Positions 1-9,012 of a stretch of 64,000 bases of DNA are shown here, piece by piece. The number at the start of each line of letters is the position of its first letter. The stretch's first letter is position 1. The DNA is from JACQAP01 sp035275265. Its GTDB lineage: Bacteria; Pseudomonadota; Gammaproteobacteria; Burkholderiales; JACQAP01. The notes under the pieces are model-generated. The model was given only the letters and a program-made list of their open reading frames with translations. It did no database searches and was not told the DNA's origin. The translations under genes were made by a program, and so were the position numbers. Location: contig DATENC010000026.1 in assembly GCA_035275265.1 (NCBI GenBank), positions 124,001-188,000 on the forward strand. Reading direction: 5' to 3'.

Positions 1-554
<554 letters not shown>

Positions 555-584
555 TTTGATCCGCCGCGGCTAGAATCGGACCCC

Positions 585-690
585 GATGAAGGGGTAATCG
601 CCTTTACCCTTCACCCCTTAACTCATTCACTCCTTCACCTAGCTCTATCACCCTCGTCCCTCGCCCCTCATCCCTCTCCCCTTGCGCCAG
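585..690. repeat. Intergenic low-complexity repeats (GTGAAGGG and CCCTC families)
   Basis: The rho-rpmE gap holds two short dispersed repeats: a stretch at about 588-640 built from TTACCC/TTCACCCC words, which resembles in inverted orientation the GTGAAGGG array at 3737-3790, and a pyrimidine-rich CCCTCGTCCCTCGCCCC tract at 650-682. The same words recur in many gaps of this window (see 7274, 8979, 10876, 11306, 29618, 61881). No gene is seen here. Confidence 0.6.
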
Positions 691-776
691 CGTGGGCTTG
701 CAAAGCCCCCGCGGCTTGTGGATAATCCGCCCCCTTCAGGAAGCGCAAATCCCGCTTCCGCCCGAAAGGACTGAAA

Positions 777-1007
777 ATGAAACCCGAAATCCATCCCGAA
801 TATCAGGAAATTACCGTCACCTGCAGTTGCGGGAATACCTTCAAGACCCGCTCCACGCTCGGAAAGCCCTTGCACGTGGAAGTCTGCTCGGATTGCCACC
901 CGTTCTATACGGGCAAGCAGAAGATCGTGGACACTGCCGGCCGCGTGGAGAAATTCCGCCAGAAGTACACCAAAAAGACCGCCGCACCCAAGACTCCTCC
1001 CGCCTGA
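777..1007 (+). CDS. rpmE: Large ribosomal subunit protein bL31
   Basis: A 76-residue protein of the usual L31 length. It keeps the zinc-binding cysteines (VTCSCGN and VCSDCHPF), so it is the C+ zinc-ribbon type rather than the zinc-free paralogue. The HPEYQEITVTCSCG start and HPFYTGKQKIVDTAGRVEKF core are standard for L31, which sits at the central protuberance of the 50S subunit and contacts the 30S. It stands alone after rho and is followed by an intrinsic terminator at 1033. Confidence 0.97.
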   Translation: MKPEIHPEYQEITVTCSCGNTFKTRSTLGKPLHVEVCSDCHPFYTGKQKIVDTAGRVEKFRQKYTKKTAAPKTPPA

Positions 1008-1032
1008 GGCCTGCGTCCGGCCGGTAGCCAAA

Positions 1033-1063
1033 AAAAGGCAGCGCAAGCTGCCTTTTGTTTTTC
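1033..1063 (+). terminator. Intrinsic terminator after rpmE
   Basis: A perfect 10-bp stem, AAAAGGCAGC (1033-1042) and GCTGCCTTTT (1047-1056), closes a GCAA tetraloop and is followed by GTTTTTC. It lies 25 bases past the rpmE stop codon. Confidence 0.9.
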
Positions 1064-1206
1064 TGCCGACCGGATTTTCGATGCCCCGCCCCGAGTCAGC
1101 GCATTAGAATGAGGTTTCCCGGACACCTCCGGGCGTGCAGCAAAGGCCGCGTGAAATTTGGCTCTAGTAACGTGGTCGAAGGCCGCAAACACCGAACACG
1201 ACAACG

Positions 1207-2868
1207 ATGCTTCGCCCCGCCCACTTACTGCGCAACGAGAAGCTCACTGCGTCGCTCGCCGAAAATCCGGTACCGCTCGTTCTGCTGATCTGCCTTGCGT
1301 GGACGCTGCTCGGGCTGGTGGGTCACGACCCCTGGAAGCCGGACGAGGCCCACACCTTCGGCGTGGTCTATCAACTGATGCAGAGCGGCGACTGGGTAGT
1401 GCCGATGCTCGCCGGCGAGCCCTTCATGGAGAAGCCGCCGATGATCTACATGACAGCGGCGCTGTTCGGTGCGGTGTTTTCTCCAGTCCTGCCGCTGCAT
1501 GACGCCACCCGCCTGGTGGCCGGCGCGTTCATGGGAGTCACCCTCTTTTTCACGGCGCTGACCGCAAAAGAACTCTACGGTGGCAACAAGACCTGGATGG
1601 CCGCGCTGATGCTGCTCGGGTGCGGGGGCCTGTTGGTGCGCGGGCATCAATTGATCAGCGACGTGGCGCTGCTGGCGGGGCTCGCAATCGGCCTTTACGC
1701 ACTCGCCCTGTCAGTGCGTCGGCCCATGCTCGCCGGATTCTGCCTCGGTAACGGCCTGGGCATCATGTTCTTGTCCACCGGTCTGGTCGAACCCTTGATG
1801 CTGCTTCTCACGATGGTGTTGTTGCCCGTGGTTTCAACGCACTGGCGCACCCGTGCTTACACACTCACGATGCTGGTCGCCCTGGTGTTCCTGCTGCCGT
1901 GGGCGTCGATCTGGCCCAGTGCTTTGTATTCGCGCTCACCGGAGTTGTTCGCACAATGGTTCTGGACTGAAAACGTGTTGCGTCTGAGGGGCATGTTTTC
2001 CTTCAACGCGCCGGAGAGGTATTCCTACTATCTGAACGTGCTGCCATGGTTCGCGTGGCCGGCGCTGCCGTTCGCACTGTGGACACTGTGGTCGGAGGGC
2101 CTCGCGGGATTGCGCAAACCGGGGATCCTGCTGCCCCTTGTCGCTTTCGCGGTGTTCTTCGCCTTCCTGAGCCTCATCGCCGAGGGGCGCGACGTGCTGG
2201 GCCTGCCCCTCCTGCTGCCGCTGTCGCTGCTCGCTGCCGCGTGCTTCGTGACACTGCGGCGCGGCGCCACCAACGCGTACTACTGGTTCTCGATCATGCT
2301 GTTCACGTTTTTCATCCTGGTGGCGTGGTTCTACTGGATGGCGATCGAGTACAGCATTCCGGCTCGACTGGGCGCGCACATGATGAAGTTGCAGCCGGAG
2401 TATCAGGCACATACTCACCCGCTGGTAATTCTGGTCGCGTTTGTCTTCACGGCCGCCTGGTTCGTGCTCCTGTTCAACGTCAGGCGCAGTCCGGAACGGC
2501 CGGTGATCATCTGGGCTGCCGGCGTGACGGTCGTGTGGACGCTGGTGGCATTGCTGCTGGTGAACTACATCGACACCGGCAAGTCCTACCGCTCCATGGT
2601 CGCGAAACTGTCGAAGGCGATACCTGAGGGGCACCGCTGCATCTATAGCCAGTCGGTCAGCGAACCGCAGCGCGCGATGCTGCATTATTTCGCCAACATC
2701 ATCACGGTGCGTCTGGAGAAATCCGGTCCGCGCCCCGACTGCGACCTGCTGATCACCCAGGACAACTGGGACGATGCCGGCCAGGCCGGCGGACCCTGGG
2801 AGATGATCTGGGAGGGTCGGCGTCCGGGCGACAAGGAAGAGCGGTATCGCCTTTACCGACAACCATGA
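1207..2868 (+). CDS. ArnT/PMT-family membrane glycosyltransferase
   Basis: A 553-residue polytopic membrane protein. After a short cytoplasmic end and a first membrane segment comes the loop HDPWKPDEAHTFG, matching the acidic DE motif in the first periplasmic loop of polyprenyl-phosphate sugar transferases (PMT/ArnT clan), followed by GEPFMEKPPMIY. About ten or eleven further hydrophobic segments and a soluble C-terminal part follow, as in ArnT-like proteins. The family moves a sugar from undecaprenyl phosphate to lipid A or a protein at the periplasmic face; the acceptor here cannot be told. Its stop overlaps the start of hslO by four bases, so the two are probably co-transcribed. Confidence 0.8.
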   Translation: MLRPAHLLRNEKLTASLAENPVPLVLLICLAWTLLGLVGHDPWKPDEAHTFGVVYQLMQSGDWVVPMLAGEPFMEKPPMIYMTAALFGAVFSPVLPLHDATRLVAGAFMGVTLFFTALTAKELYGGNKTWMAALMLLGCGGLLVRGHQLISDVALLAGLAIGLYALALSVRRPMLAGFCLGNGLGIMFLSTGLVEPLMLLLTMVLLPVVSTHWRTRAYTLTMLVALVFLLPWASIWPSALYSRSPELFAQWFWTENVLRLRGMFSFNAPERYSYYLNVLPWFAWPALPFALWTLWSEGLAGLRKPGILLPLVAFAVFFAFLSLIAEGRDVLGLPLLLPLSLLAAACFVTLRRGATNAYYWFSIMLFTFFILVAWFYWMAIEYSIPARLGAHMMKLQPEYQAHTHPLVILVAFVFTAAWFVLLFNVRRSPERPVIIWAAGVTVVWTLVALLLVNYIDTGKSYRSMVAKLSKAIPEGHRCIYSQSVSEPQRAMLHYFANIITVRLEKSGPRPDCDLLITQDNWDDAGQAGGPWEMIWEGRRPGDKEERYRLYRQP

Positions 2869-3734
2869 GCGATTCCCTGCAAAGGTTCTTGCTGGAGAGC
2901 ACGCCGGTGCGCGGCGAAATCGTGCACCTCGATGCGACCTGGCGTGCCGTGCTCGAGCGGCGCAGCTACCCCGCGCCGCTGCAATCGCTGCTCGGAGACA
3001 TGATGGCAGCCGCGGCGCTGCTCTCGGCCATACTCAAGTTCGAAGGATCGCTGATCATGCAGATGCAGGGCAATGGACCCGTGCAGTTGCTGGTGGTAGA
3101 GGCGACCAGCGAGCATACGCTGCGCGCCACCGCCAAATGGGAGGGGGAGCTTTCGAACGGAAACGTGACCGACCTGATCGGCGCCGGGCGTTTCGTGATC
3201 TCGATCGTGCCCACCAACGGCAAGCAGACCTATCAGGGCATCGTCGCTATCGAGGGCGAAAGCATCGCGCAGGTGCTGGAGCACTACATGACCAAGTCCG
3301 AACAACTGGAGACCAGGCTGTGGCTAGCCTCCGATTCGCACCAGGCCGCCGGGATGCTGCTGCAGAAGCTGCCAGTCGCACCAACCCAGGACGCGGACGC
3401 ATGGAACCGCGCGACACAATTGGGCGAAACCATCAGGCGCGAAGAATTGCTGGCGCTGCCGGCCCGCGAAATCATCCGCCGTCTTTACCACGAAGAAGAC
3501 GTGCGCGTGTTCGAATCGAGGCCGGTGGCGTTTCGCTGCTCGTGCTCGCGCGAACGCGTGACCTCGATGCTACGCTTGCTCGGTCACGACGAAGTAAAGT
3601 CCATCATCGCGGAACGCAACACCGTCGAAGTGGATTGTGAATTCTGTGGGCGGCACTACACCTTCGACGCCGTAGACGCCGAGCAGGTGTTCGCGGCCGA
3701 CGTGATTACTCGCCCGCAGCCGACGAAGCATTGA
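2865..3734 (+). CDS. hslO: Hsp33 redox-regulated chaperone
   Basis: A 289-residue protein of normal Hsp33 length. The four redox-switch cysteines are present near the C-terminus as FRCSCSRERV followed by VDCEFCGRHY, the CxC...CxxC zinc site that releases zinc and forms disulfides under oxidative stress, turning on holdase activity. The N-terminal part reads LQRFLLESTPVRGEIVHLDATW, typical of the family. The start overlaps the preceding glycosyltransferase stop (ATGA). Hsp15 follows after a repeat-filled gap, giving a small heat/redox stress block. Confidence 0.96.
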   Translation: MSDSLQRFLLESTPVRGEIVHLDATWRAVLERRSYPAPLQSLLGDMMAAAALLSAILKFEGSLIMQMQGNGPVQLLVVEATSEHTLRATAKWEGELSNGNVTDLIGAGRFVISIVPTNGKQTYQGIVAIEGESIAQVLEHYMTKSEQLETRLWLASDSHQAAGMLLQKLPVAPTQDADAWNRATQLGETIRREELLALPAREIIRRLYHEEDVRVFESRPVAFRCSCSRERVTSMLRLLGHDEVKSIIAERNTVEVDCEFCGRHYTFDAVDAEQVFAADVITRPQPTKH

Positions 3735-3736
3735 GG

Positions 3737-3790
3737 AATCGTGAAGGGTGAAGGGTGAAGGGTGAATGAGTGAAGGGTAAGGGCAATTCC
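3737..3790. repeat. GTGAAGGG tandem repeat
   Basis: Between hslO and hslR lie three consecutive GTGAAGG units and a degenerate fourth (GTGAATGAGTGAAGGGTAAGGG). A similar sequence lies in inverted orientation at 588-640, so this is a dispersed family rather than a one-off array. Confidence 0.6.
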
Positions 3791-3839
3791 CTCGCGTCTT
3801 GGTGGACGCGCATTGGCGCCGCCCCCCGAGATAACCAAC

Positions 3840-4238
3840 GTGACTGACGAACGCGATCGAATCCGCATCGATAAATGGCTCTGGGCTGCCCGATTTTACA
3901 AAACCCGAGCGCTGGCAGCGGCAGCGGTCGAGGGTGGAAAGGCGCAGGTCAATGGTGAACGGGTCAAGCCGGCGAAAATGCTCAAGGCCGGCGATGCGCT
4001 GATCGTGCGCAACGGACCGTTCTCTTGGGATATCACGGTGGTGGTGTTGAGCGAGCGTCGCGGCCCGGCGGCGGAAGCAGCGAAGCTCTACCGCGAGTCC
4101 GCGGAAAGCCGCAAGGTCCGGGAGGAAAAAGCCGAGCTGATCAAGGCGGAGCGGCGCTCGAATCCGGTTTTTTCCAAGGGACGACCCACCAAACGGGCGC
4201 GCCGCCAGATCATTCGTTTCCAACGCGTCGACGATTGA
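3840..4238 (+). CDS. hslR: Hsp15-type S4-domain RNA-binding protein
   Basis: The N-terminal S4 domain reads RIDKWLWAARFYKTRALAAAAVEGGKAQVNGERVKPAKMLKAGD, followed by a basic tail (KGRPTKRARRQIIRF). Hsp15 binds stalled 50S subunits carrying nascent chains and helps recycle them. I place the start at the GTG at 3840, which gives VTDERDRIRIDKWLW, close to the usual Hsp15 N-terminus; an in-frame TTG at 3813 would add nine residues. Gene order after hslO is common in betaproteobacteria. Confidence 0.92.
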   Translation: MTDERDRIRIDKWLWAARFYKTRALAAAAVEGGKAQVNGERVKPAKMLKAGDALIVRNGPFSWDITVVVLSERRGPAAEAAKLYRESAESRKVREEKAELIKAERRSNPVFSKGRPTKRARRQIIRFQRVDD

Positions 4239-4367
4239 TTCCTGCTTTCCGCGACGCAACATAATTCTCGACAAGCCCGGAATCACGGGCGTAAACTGCG
4301 CCCTCTTTTCCGCCGCCCTCGCCGCGGCGCTGGTGTTGCAGCAAATCCCGAATCGAGGAGTCTCTCA

Positions 4368-5546
4368 ATGGATGACGTGGTAATCGTCGCGGCGCTACGC
4401 ACCGCAGTCGGTAAATTCGGCGGCACAATCTCTGCAATTCCCGCGTCGGAACTTGGCGCCAAGGTCATTTCCGCGCTGCTTCAGAAAACCGGCATCAAGC
4501 CGGAGATGGTGAGCGAGGTGCTATTGGGCCAGGTGCTCACTGCCGGAGTCGGTCAAAATCCCGCGCGCCAGGCGTCGATCCGCGCCGGCCTGCCGCACAT
4601 GGTGCCGGCAATGACCATCAACAAGGTATGCGGTTCTGGACTCAAGGCCACGCATCTGGCCGCGCAGGCGATCAAGTCCGGCGACTCCGAGATCGTGATC
4701 GCCGGCGGCCAGGAGAGCATGAGTCTGGCTCCGCACGTGCTCAACGGCGCGCGCGATGGGTTGCGCATGATGAACAACAAACTCACCGACACCATGATCG
4801 TGGACGGCCTTTGGGACGTGTACAACCAGTACCACATGGGCATTACCGCGGAGAACGTCGCGAAGAAGTGGAGCGTGACGCGCCAGGAGCAGGACGCGTT
4901 CGCGGCCGGGTCGCAACAGAAGGCGGAAGCCGCGCAGAAATCCGGCCGTTTCAAGGACGAGATCCTGCCGATCACCATCCCGCAGAGGAAAGGTGACCTG
5001 GTGGTATTCGATTCGGATGAATTCGTGCGTCACGGCACCACGGCGGAATCTCTCGCCGGACTCAAGCCCGCATTCGACAAGAGCGGGACGGTCACCGCGG
5101 GCAACGCTTCAGGCATCAACGACGGCGCGGCCGCAGTGATGATGATGTCGGCAGGCAAAGCGAAGGAACTCGGGCTCAAGCCTCTGGCACGCATCAAGGC
5201 CTACTCTTCCGCGGGCGTGGATCCGAGCATGATGGGCATCGGACCGATCCCGGCCTCGAAGCTCTGCCTGAAGAAGGCTGGCTGGACACCCAAGGACCTG
5301 GACCTGCTGGAAATCAACGAAGCCTTCGCGGCGCAGGCGATCGCTGTGAACCGTGACATGGGCTGGGACACGGCGAAGGTGAACGTCAACGGCGGTGCCA
5401 TTGCCATCGGCCATCCGATCGGGGCGTCCGGCTGCCGCATCCTGGTTACGCTGATTCACGAAATGATCAAGCGCGACGCGAAAAAAGGCCTCGCATCTCT
5501 GTGCATCGGCGGCGGGATGGGCGTCGCGCTCGCGATCGAACGCTAA
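4368..5546 (+). CDS. Acetyl-CoA acetyltransferase (thiolase II)
   Basis: A 392-residue thiolase that joins two acetyl-CoA into acetoacetyl-CoA or runs the reverse cleavage. Catalytic features are Cys88 in NKVCGSG, the histidine in AIAIGHPIGASG and the second cysteine in LCIGGGMG. A strong ribosome site GAGGAG (4355-4360) precedes the ATG. A second thiolase follows 97 bases downstream, and a phasin lies nearby, so a role in the first step of polyhydroxyalkanoate synthesis (PhaA-like) is likely. A degradative AtoB role cannot be excluded from sequence. Confidence 0.93.
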   Translation: MDDVVIVAALRTAVGKFGGTISAIPASELGAKVISALLQKTGIKPEMVSEVLLGQVLTAGVGQNPARQASIRAGLPHMVPAMTINKVCGSGLKATHLAAQAIKSGDSEIVIAGGQESMSLAPHVLNGARDGLRMMNNKLTDTMIVDGLWDVYNQYHMGITAENVAKKWSVTRQEQDAFAAGSQQKAEAAQKSGRFKDEILPITIPQRKGDLVVFDSDEFVRHGTTAESLAGLKPAFDKSGTVTAGNASGINDGAAAVMMMSAGKAKELGLKPLARIKAYSSAGVDPSMMGIGPIPASKLCLKKAGWTPKDLDLLEINEAFAAQAIAVNRDMGWDTAKVNVNGGAIAIGHPIGASGCRILVTLIHEMIKRDAKKGLASLCIGGGMGVALAIER

Positions 5547-5548
5547 CC

Positions 5549-5592
5549 CACCTCTCCCCGGCCCTCTCCCCCCAAGGGCGGAGAGGGTGAGA
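5549..5592. repeat. CCCTCTCC...GGAGAGGG palindromic repeat
   Basis: The gap between the two thiolases contains CCCTCTCC and GGAGAGGG arms around a CCCCAAGGGC centre. It belongs to the palindromic family seen again at 30350, 30500, 60318 and 60450. It could fold in RNA but has no following T-run, so I do not call it a terminator. Confidence 0.6.
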
Positions 5593-5643
5593 AAGAGCAA
5601 GACCCGAGATTCTCCGTCAATGAAGAATGGATTGGAGTAGAGA

Positions 5644-6831
5644 ATGAACAACGGACGTGAAGTCGTGGTGGTTTCCGGCGTACGTACAGCCGTCGGCGAT
5701 TTCGGCGGTTCGCTCAAGGATTTCGCGCCGACCGATCTGGGCGCACGCTGCGTGCGCGAGGCGCTGTCGCGGGCAAAGGTGGCCCCGGACGAAGTCGGCC
5801 ACGTGGTGTTCGGCAATGTGATCCACACCGAACCGAAGGACATGTATCTGTCGCGCGTGTGCGCGATCAACGGCGGCATTCCAAAGGAAGTGCCCGCCGT
5901 GACACTGAACCGCCTATGCGGCAGCGGACTGCAGGCGATCGTCACGGCGGCGCAGATCGTGGCACTGGGCGACGCTGACGTCGCAGTTGCCGGCGGGGCC
6001 GAATCGATGAGCCGCGCCAATTACTGGCTGCCGAGCGCGCGCTGGGGCTCGAAGATGGGCGACCAGGTGGTGATGGATTCGCTGATCGGAGCGCTGTCCG
6101 ACCCGTTCGACGCCAACCACATGGGCGTGACCGCGGAAAACATAGCGGCGAAGTACGGCATTTCCCGCCAAGCGCAGGACGAGTTTTCGGTGGAAAGCCA
6201 CCGTCGCGCCGCGAATGCAATCAAGAATGGCTGGTTCAAGTCGCAGGTCCTGCCGATCGAGATCAAGGACCGCAAGGGCACGAAGATTTTCGACACCGAC
6301 GAACACGTGCGCGCCGAAACCACCATGGACAGCCTCGGCAAACTCAAAGCGGTATTCCAGAAGGACGGTTCCGTCACTCCGGGCAACGCATCGGGTATCA
6401 ACGACGGTGCCGCGGCCGTGGTGCTAATGGAGCGCAAGCTAGCGGAGAAAAAAGGACTGAAGCCGATGGCGCGGTTAGTGGCCTACGGCCATGCGGGTGT
6501 GGAACCGACGTTGATGGGCCTGGGCCCGATACCGGCAGTACAGAATGCGATGAAGAGGGCCGGATTGAAGGTCGCCGACATGGACGTAGTCGAGTCCAAC
6601 GAAGCCTTCGCGGCGCAGGCCTGCGCGGTGGCGAAGGATCTCGGTTTCGATCCGAAGAAGACCAACCCTAACGGCGGCGCAGTCGCGCTCGGCCACCCCG
6701 TGGGCGCCACCGGTTGCCTGATTTCGGTAAAGGCGCTGTACGAACTGCAGCGCATCGGCGGCAAGTACGCACTCGTGACGATGTGCATTGGGGGAGGACA
6801 AGGCATTGCTGCCATATATGAGCGTCTTTGA
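5644..6831 (+). CDS. bktB: Beta-ketothiolase, BktB-like
   Basis: A 395-residue thiolase whose start (REVVVVSGVRTAVGDFGGSLKDF), GHVVFGNVIHTEPKDMYLSR segment and end (ALVTMCIGGGQGIAAIYERL) closely resemble BktB of Cupriavidus, which accepts longer acyl-CoAs and feeds odd-chain and medium-chain monomers into polyhydroxyalkanoate. Catalytic Cys92 (NRLCGSG), the histidine in ALGHPVGATG and the C-terminal cysteine (MCIGGGQG) are intact. It shares direction with the upstream thiolase and may be in the same transcript. Confidence 0.85.
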   Translation: MNNGREVVVVSGVRTAVGDFGGSLKDFAPTDLGARCVREALSRAKVAPDEVGHVVFGNVIHTEPKDMYLSRVCAINGGIPKEVPAVTLNRLCGSGLQAIVTAAQIVALGDADVAVAGGAESMSRANYWLPSARWGSKMGDQVVMDSLIGALSDPFDANHMGVTAENIAAKYGISRQAQDEFSVESHRRAANAIKNGWFKSQVLPIEIKDRKGTKIFDTDEHVRAETTMDSLGKLKAVFQKDGSVTPGNASGINDGAAAVVLMERKLAEKKGLKPMARLVAYGHAGVEPTLMGLGPIPAVQNAMKRAGLKVADMDVVESNEAFAAQACAVAKDLGFDPKKTNPNGGAVALGHPVGATGCLISVKALYELQRIGGKYALVTMCIGGGQGIAAIYERL

Positions 6832-6926
6832 CGCTTCAATATGGCAGCAGGGGAGAGGGGAGAGGGACGAGGGGCGAGGGGGAAGAAGGAGAAACCTGGG
6901 TCAGGCGCTTTTGTTCAGCTTCTGCG

Positions 6927-7268
6927 TCAGAGTTTTTGCAGGCCTCTGATCATTCGTCCAATCTCGTCCGAAACAACCAGCGCGTGTTCGACCTTAGAAA
7001 GGAGCTGGAGTTTCTGGCAAAGCAGCAATTGAGTTTCAAGTTCGGCCATGGAGCCGCGAGACACGAGCAGATATCGTAGATACTCCTTGGTCGATTCCCT
7101 CGCGTGCCCCTCAGCAATATTCGAAGGAATGGATACGGCAGCCCGTTGGAGCTGCGAACGAAGCCCATATATTTCTTCTCGAGGCAGAGTGGCGGCGAGT
7201 TTATGAACGAGAGCCGCAAGTTCCATTGCGCGCTGCCAGACTGCCAGATCCCTATAGCTCGCGATCAC
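6927..7268 (-). CDS. Four-helix-bundle protein (23S rRNA intervening-sequence type), intact copy
   Basis: A 113-residue protein with the hallmark ASYRDLAVWQRAMELA start and the PREEIYGLRSQLQRAA, IPSNIAEGHARES and SRGSMAELETQLLLC segments of the S23/IVP four-helix-bundle family (TIGR02436). The family was first found encoded in intervening sequences of 23S rRNA genes; its function is unknown. I place the start at the GTG at 7268, which fits the VIA(S/N)YRDLAVW start shared with the second copy. A frameshifted, inverted near-copy lies at 10917-11295, and both are flanked by CCCTC/GAGGG repeats, which suggests the gene and flanks were duplicated as a unit. Confidence 0.85.
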   Translation of the reverse strand: MIASYRDLAVWQRAMELAALVHKLAATLPREEIYGLRSQLQRAAVSIPSNIAEGHARESTKEYLRYLLVSRGSMAELETQLLLCQKLQLLSKVEHALVVSDEIGRMIRGLQKL

Positions 7269-7273
7269 GATGT

Positions 7274-7342
7274 TCCCTCTTCCCTCTCCCCTCTTACCTC
7301 GCCCCTCGTCCCTCTCCCCTCTCCCCTCTTCCCTCACCCCTC
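7274..7342. repeat. Pyrimidine-rich CCCTCTTCCCTCTCCCC repeat
   Basis: About 70 bases of CCCTCTTCCCTCTCC words directly upstream of the four-helix-bundle gene. The related copy of that gene has the complementary tract (10876-10915) at the same relative position. The tract overlaps the last codons of the neighbouring EI24 gene. Confidence 0.6.
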
Positions 7343-8074
7343 GCTCCGAACAATCGCCCCTCCTGCCCGCAGTCGCGCGAGTTCGTCCAGACACAAATGC
7401 ACAAAGGCCAGCGCGGCGAACACAGGGCCGATCAGGTTGAACGGTGGCATGAAGTAGAGCACGCCGGTTATCAGGCCAAGCAGGAACAACTTTCCCCGGG
7501 CCTCCGCGAAAATTTGTTGCATCTCTTCGCGGCTGGCGTGCTCTGACAATGCGTCGTAACGGAACAGTCTTTGGTTCAAGTAGGCCGACAACAACAGCGG
7601 CAACACCGCCGCGATCGGGCCGAGCAGCCACAGCGGGATCGTGATCACCCACAGCACCAGGAACAGACCGATTCCTACAAGAGCGTTCCAGGCGCTGCCG
7701 AGGACGGTGCCGCCCGAGAGCCGCTGCAGCTGCGGATAATTGCGCCTGGCAACCAGACTAACCAGCACCGGCATTGCAAATACAGCGGCGATCAACAGCG
7801 CCGTGATGATGATCGCGGGCATGAGCAGGATCACGATCACCACTACGGCGAGCATTCCCGCCGCGTCGTTTAGGTTCCAGCGGGCGATCCAGGAGTCCGC
7901 CGTGTAGTGGACGAGCACGGACTGGATGCCCACAGACCACGTATCCCAGTACGCCCACGCTACCCCGATCCAGACGGCGGCCGCGACTACCATCGGAACC
8001 AGCAAAATCAGCAAAATGACGGGGTGCACAAGAGAGCTGACCGCCCTTGTTAACGCCCTGAAGACCGCTTCCAT
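7334..8074 (-). CDS. EI24 domain membrane protein
   Basis: A 246-residue integral membrane protein with about six hydrophobic segments (for example VHPVILLILLVPMVVAAAVW and LAVVVIVILLMPAIIITALL). The LLSAYLNQRLFRYDALSEHASREE segment and the hydrophobic C-terminal half match the EI24/CysZ-like family common in betaproteobacteria. CysZ is a sulfate channel, but members such as this one, away from cysteine genes, have no assigned substrate. The gene is divergent from the phasin gene, with 251 bases of regulatory DNA between them. Its 3' end runs into the repeat at 7274-7342. Confidence 0.75.
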   Translation of the reverse strand: MEAVFRALTRAVSSLVHPVILLILLVPMVVAAAVWIGVAWAYWDTWSVGIQSVLVHYTADSWIARWNLNDAAGMLAVVVIVILLMPAIIITALLIAAVFAMPVLVSLVARRNYPQLQRLSGGTVLGSAWNALVGIGLFLVLWVITIPLWLLGPIAAVLPLLLSAYLNQRLFRYDALSEHASREEMQQIFAEARGKLFLLGLITGVLYFMPPFNLIGPVFAALAFVHLCLDELARLRAGGAIVRSEG

Positions 8075-8171
8075 GAAGCCTCCTCGAGAACTGTTTTGTT
8101 ACATAAGTATTTGGTCAATAACAATTTAAATCCGAATAACCAGATTTCTCAGGAAAAACCCCACTTTTCTG

Positions 8172-8199
8172 TTGACTTCCAATCCAGGATCAATAGAAT
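8172..8199 (+). promoter_or_regulatory. Candidate sigma-70 promoter of the phasin gene
   Basis: TTGACT (8172-8177) and TAGAAT (8194-8199) are separated by 16 bases. Each differs from the sigma-70 consensus at one position. Predicted transcription start is about 8206, giving a leader of about 120 bases before the phasin ATG. Confidence 0.6.
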
Positions 8200-8209
8200 G
8201 CGCGTATTG

Positions 8210-8220
8210 TTGCGGTGCAA
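8210..8220. promoter_or_regulatory. Candidate PhaR operator
   Basis: The perfect palindrome TTGC-GGT-GCAA begins 11 bases after the predicted -10 box, just past the start of transcription. PhaR, the repressor of phasin genes, is known in Paracoccus to prefer TGC-N3/4-GCA dyads, and a site here would block transcription. The function is inferred from motif and position only. Confidence 0.45.
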
Positions 8221-8325
8221 TAAACTGGTAAGCGACGTCGCAAAGCCTCCGCAGCAAGCAACCCCAGGACAAGCATCCGCAATCCCGACATCTTCGATCG
8301 TCCACCCTATTTAGCAGGAGATTCC

Positions 8326-8859
8326 ATGAACAACGTACCCGATCATCTGGTTGCAACGAACAAGGAAAATCTTGAAACCGCAATCGCATTCGCCGGCATC
8401 ACCGCCGCCGGTGCGGAAAAGCTAGTCGAACTGCAACTGCGAAGCGCTAAAAACTTCTTCGCAGATGCAGCCAAGAACGCCAAAGCGCTGGTAGCCGTCA
8501 AAGATGTGCAAGAACTGAGTGAGATCCAGGCCGCAATCGCCCAGCCGCTGGCCGACAAGATCACCAGTTACGGCCGCAGCGTATATGCAGTGGTCGCCGA
8601 AACCCAAGCCGAACTGAACAAGCTCTTCGAAGCGCGCATTGCCGAAACCAACAAGAGCTTCGTGACAGCGCTGGACCAGGCCGTGAAGAACGCGCCCGCC
8701 GGCTCCGACGTCGCCGTGGCTGCCGTCAAGTCCGCAATGGCCGCCGCAAACCAGGCGTACGACGCCTTCTCCAGGGCTACCAAGCAAGTCGCCGAAGCGA
8801 CCGAAGCAACCATGACCACGACGACCCACACCGTCGCGACCAAGAAAAAAGCAGCTTAA
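8326..8859 (+). CDS. phaP: Phasin
   Basis: A 177-residue alanine-rich, mostly helical protein. Phasins coat the surface of polyhydroxyalkanoate granules and control their size and number. The central ELQLRSAKNFFADAAKNAKALVAVKDVQELSEIQA segment is typical of the TIGR01841 phasin family, and the lysine/alanine-rich tail (VATKKKAA) is also usual. AGGAG lies seven bases before the ATG. It is a single-gene unit with its own promoter and terminator, and the thiolases upstream support a polymer-storage context. Confidence 0.93.
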   Translation: MNNVPDHLVATNKENLETAIAFAGITAAGAEKLVELQLRSAKNFFADAAKNAKALVAVKDVQELSEIQAAIAQPLADKITSYGRSVYAVVAETQAELNKLFEARIAETNKSFVTALDQAVKNAPAGSDVAVAAVKSAMAAANQAYDAFSRATKQVAEATEATMTTTTHTVATKKKAA

Positions 8860-8882
8860 GCCACACCAGATTCCGTTTGAGG

Positions 8883-8916
8883 GCCTCGGGAGCGATCCCG
8901 AGGCTCTTTGTTTTTC
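8883..8916 (+). terminator. Intrinsic terminator after the phasin gene
   Basis: A perfect 9-bp stem, GCCTCGGGA (8883-8891) and TCCCGAGGC (8896-8904), with loop GCGA, followed by TCTTTGTTTTTC. Confidence 0.88.
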
Positions 8917-9012
8917 AGGTCCGGCATCCCCCGGCCGTCCTATAGAATCCGCTTAACTCCAAACGGCTTTCCTCTCCGAATCCCCTCACCCCTCGTCCCT
9001 CGCCCCTTCCCC

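Noticed and set aside
5549..5592. Intrinsic terminator after the first thiolase gene
   Set aside because: The stem belongs to a dispersed palindromic repeat family and has no T-run on the plus strand.
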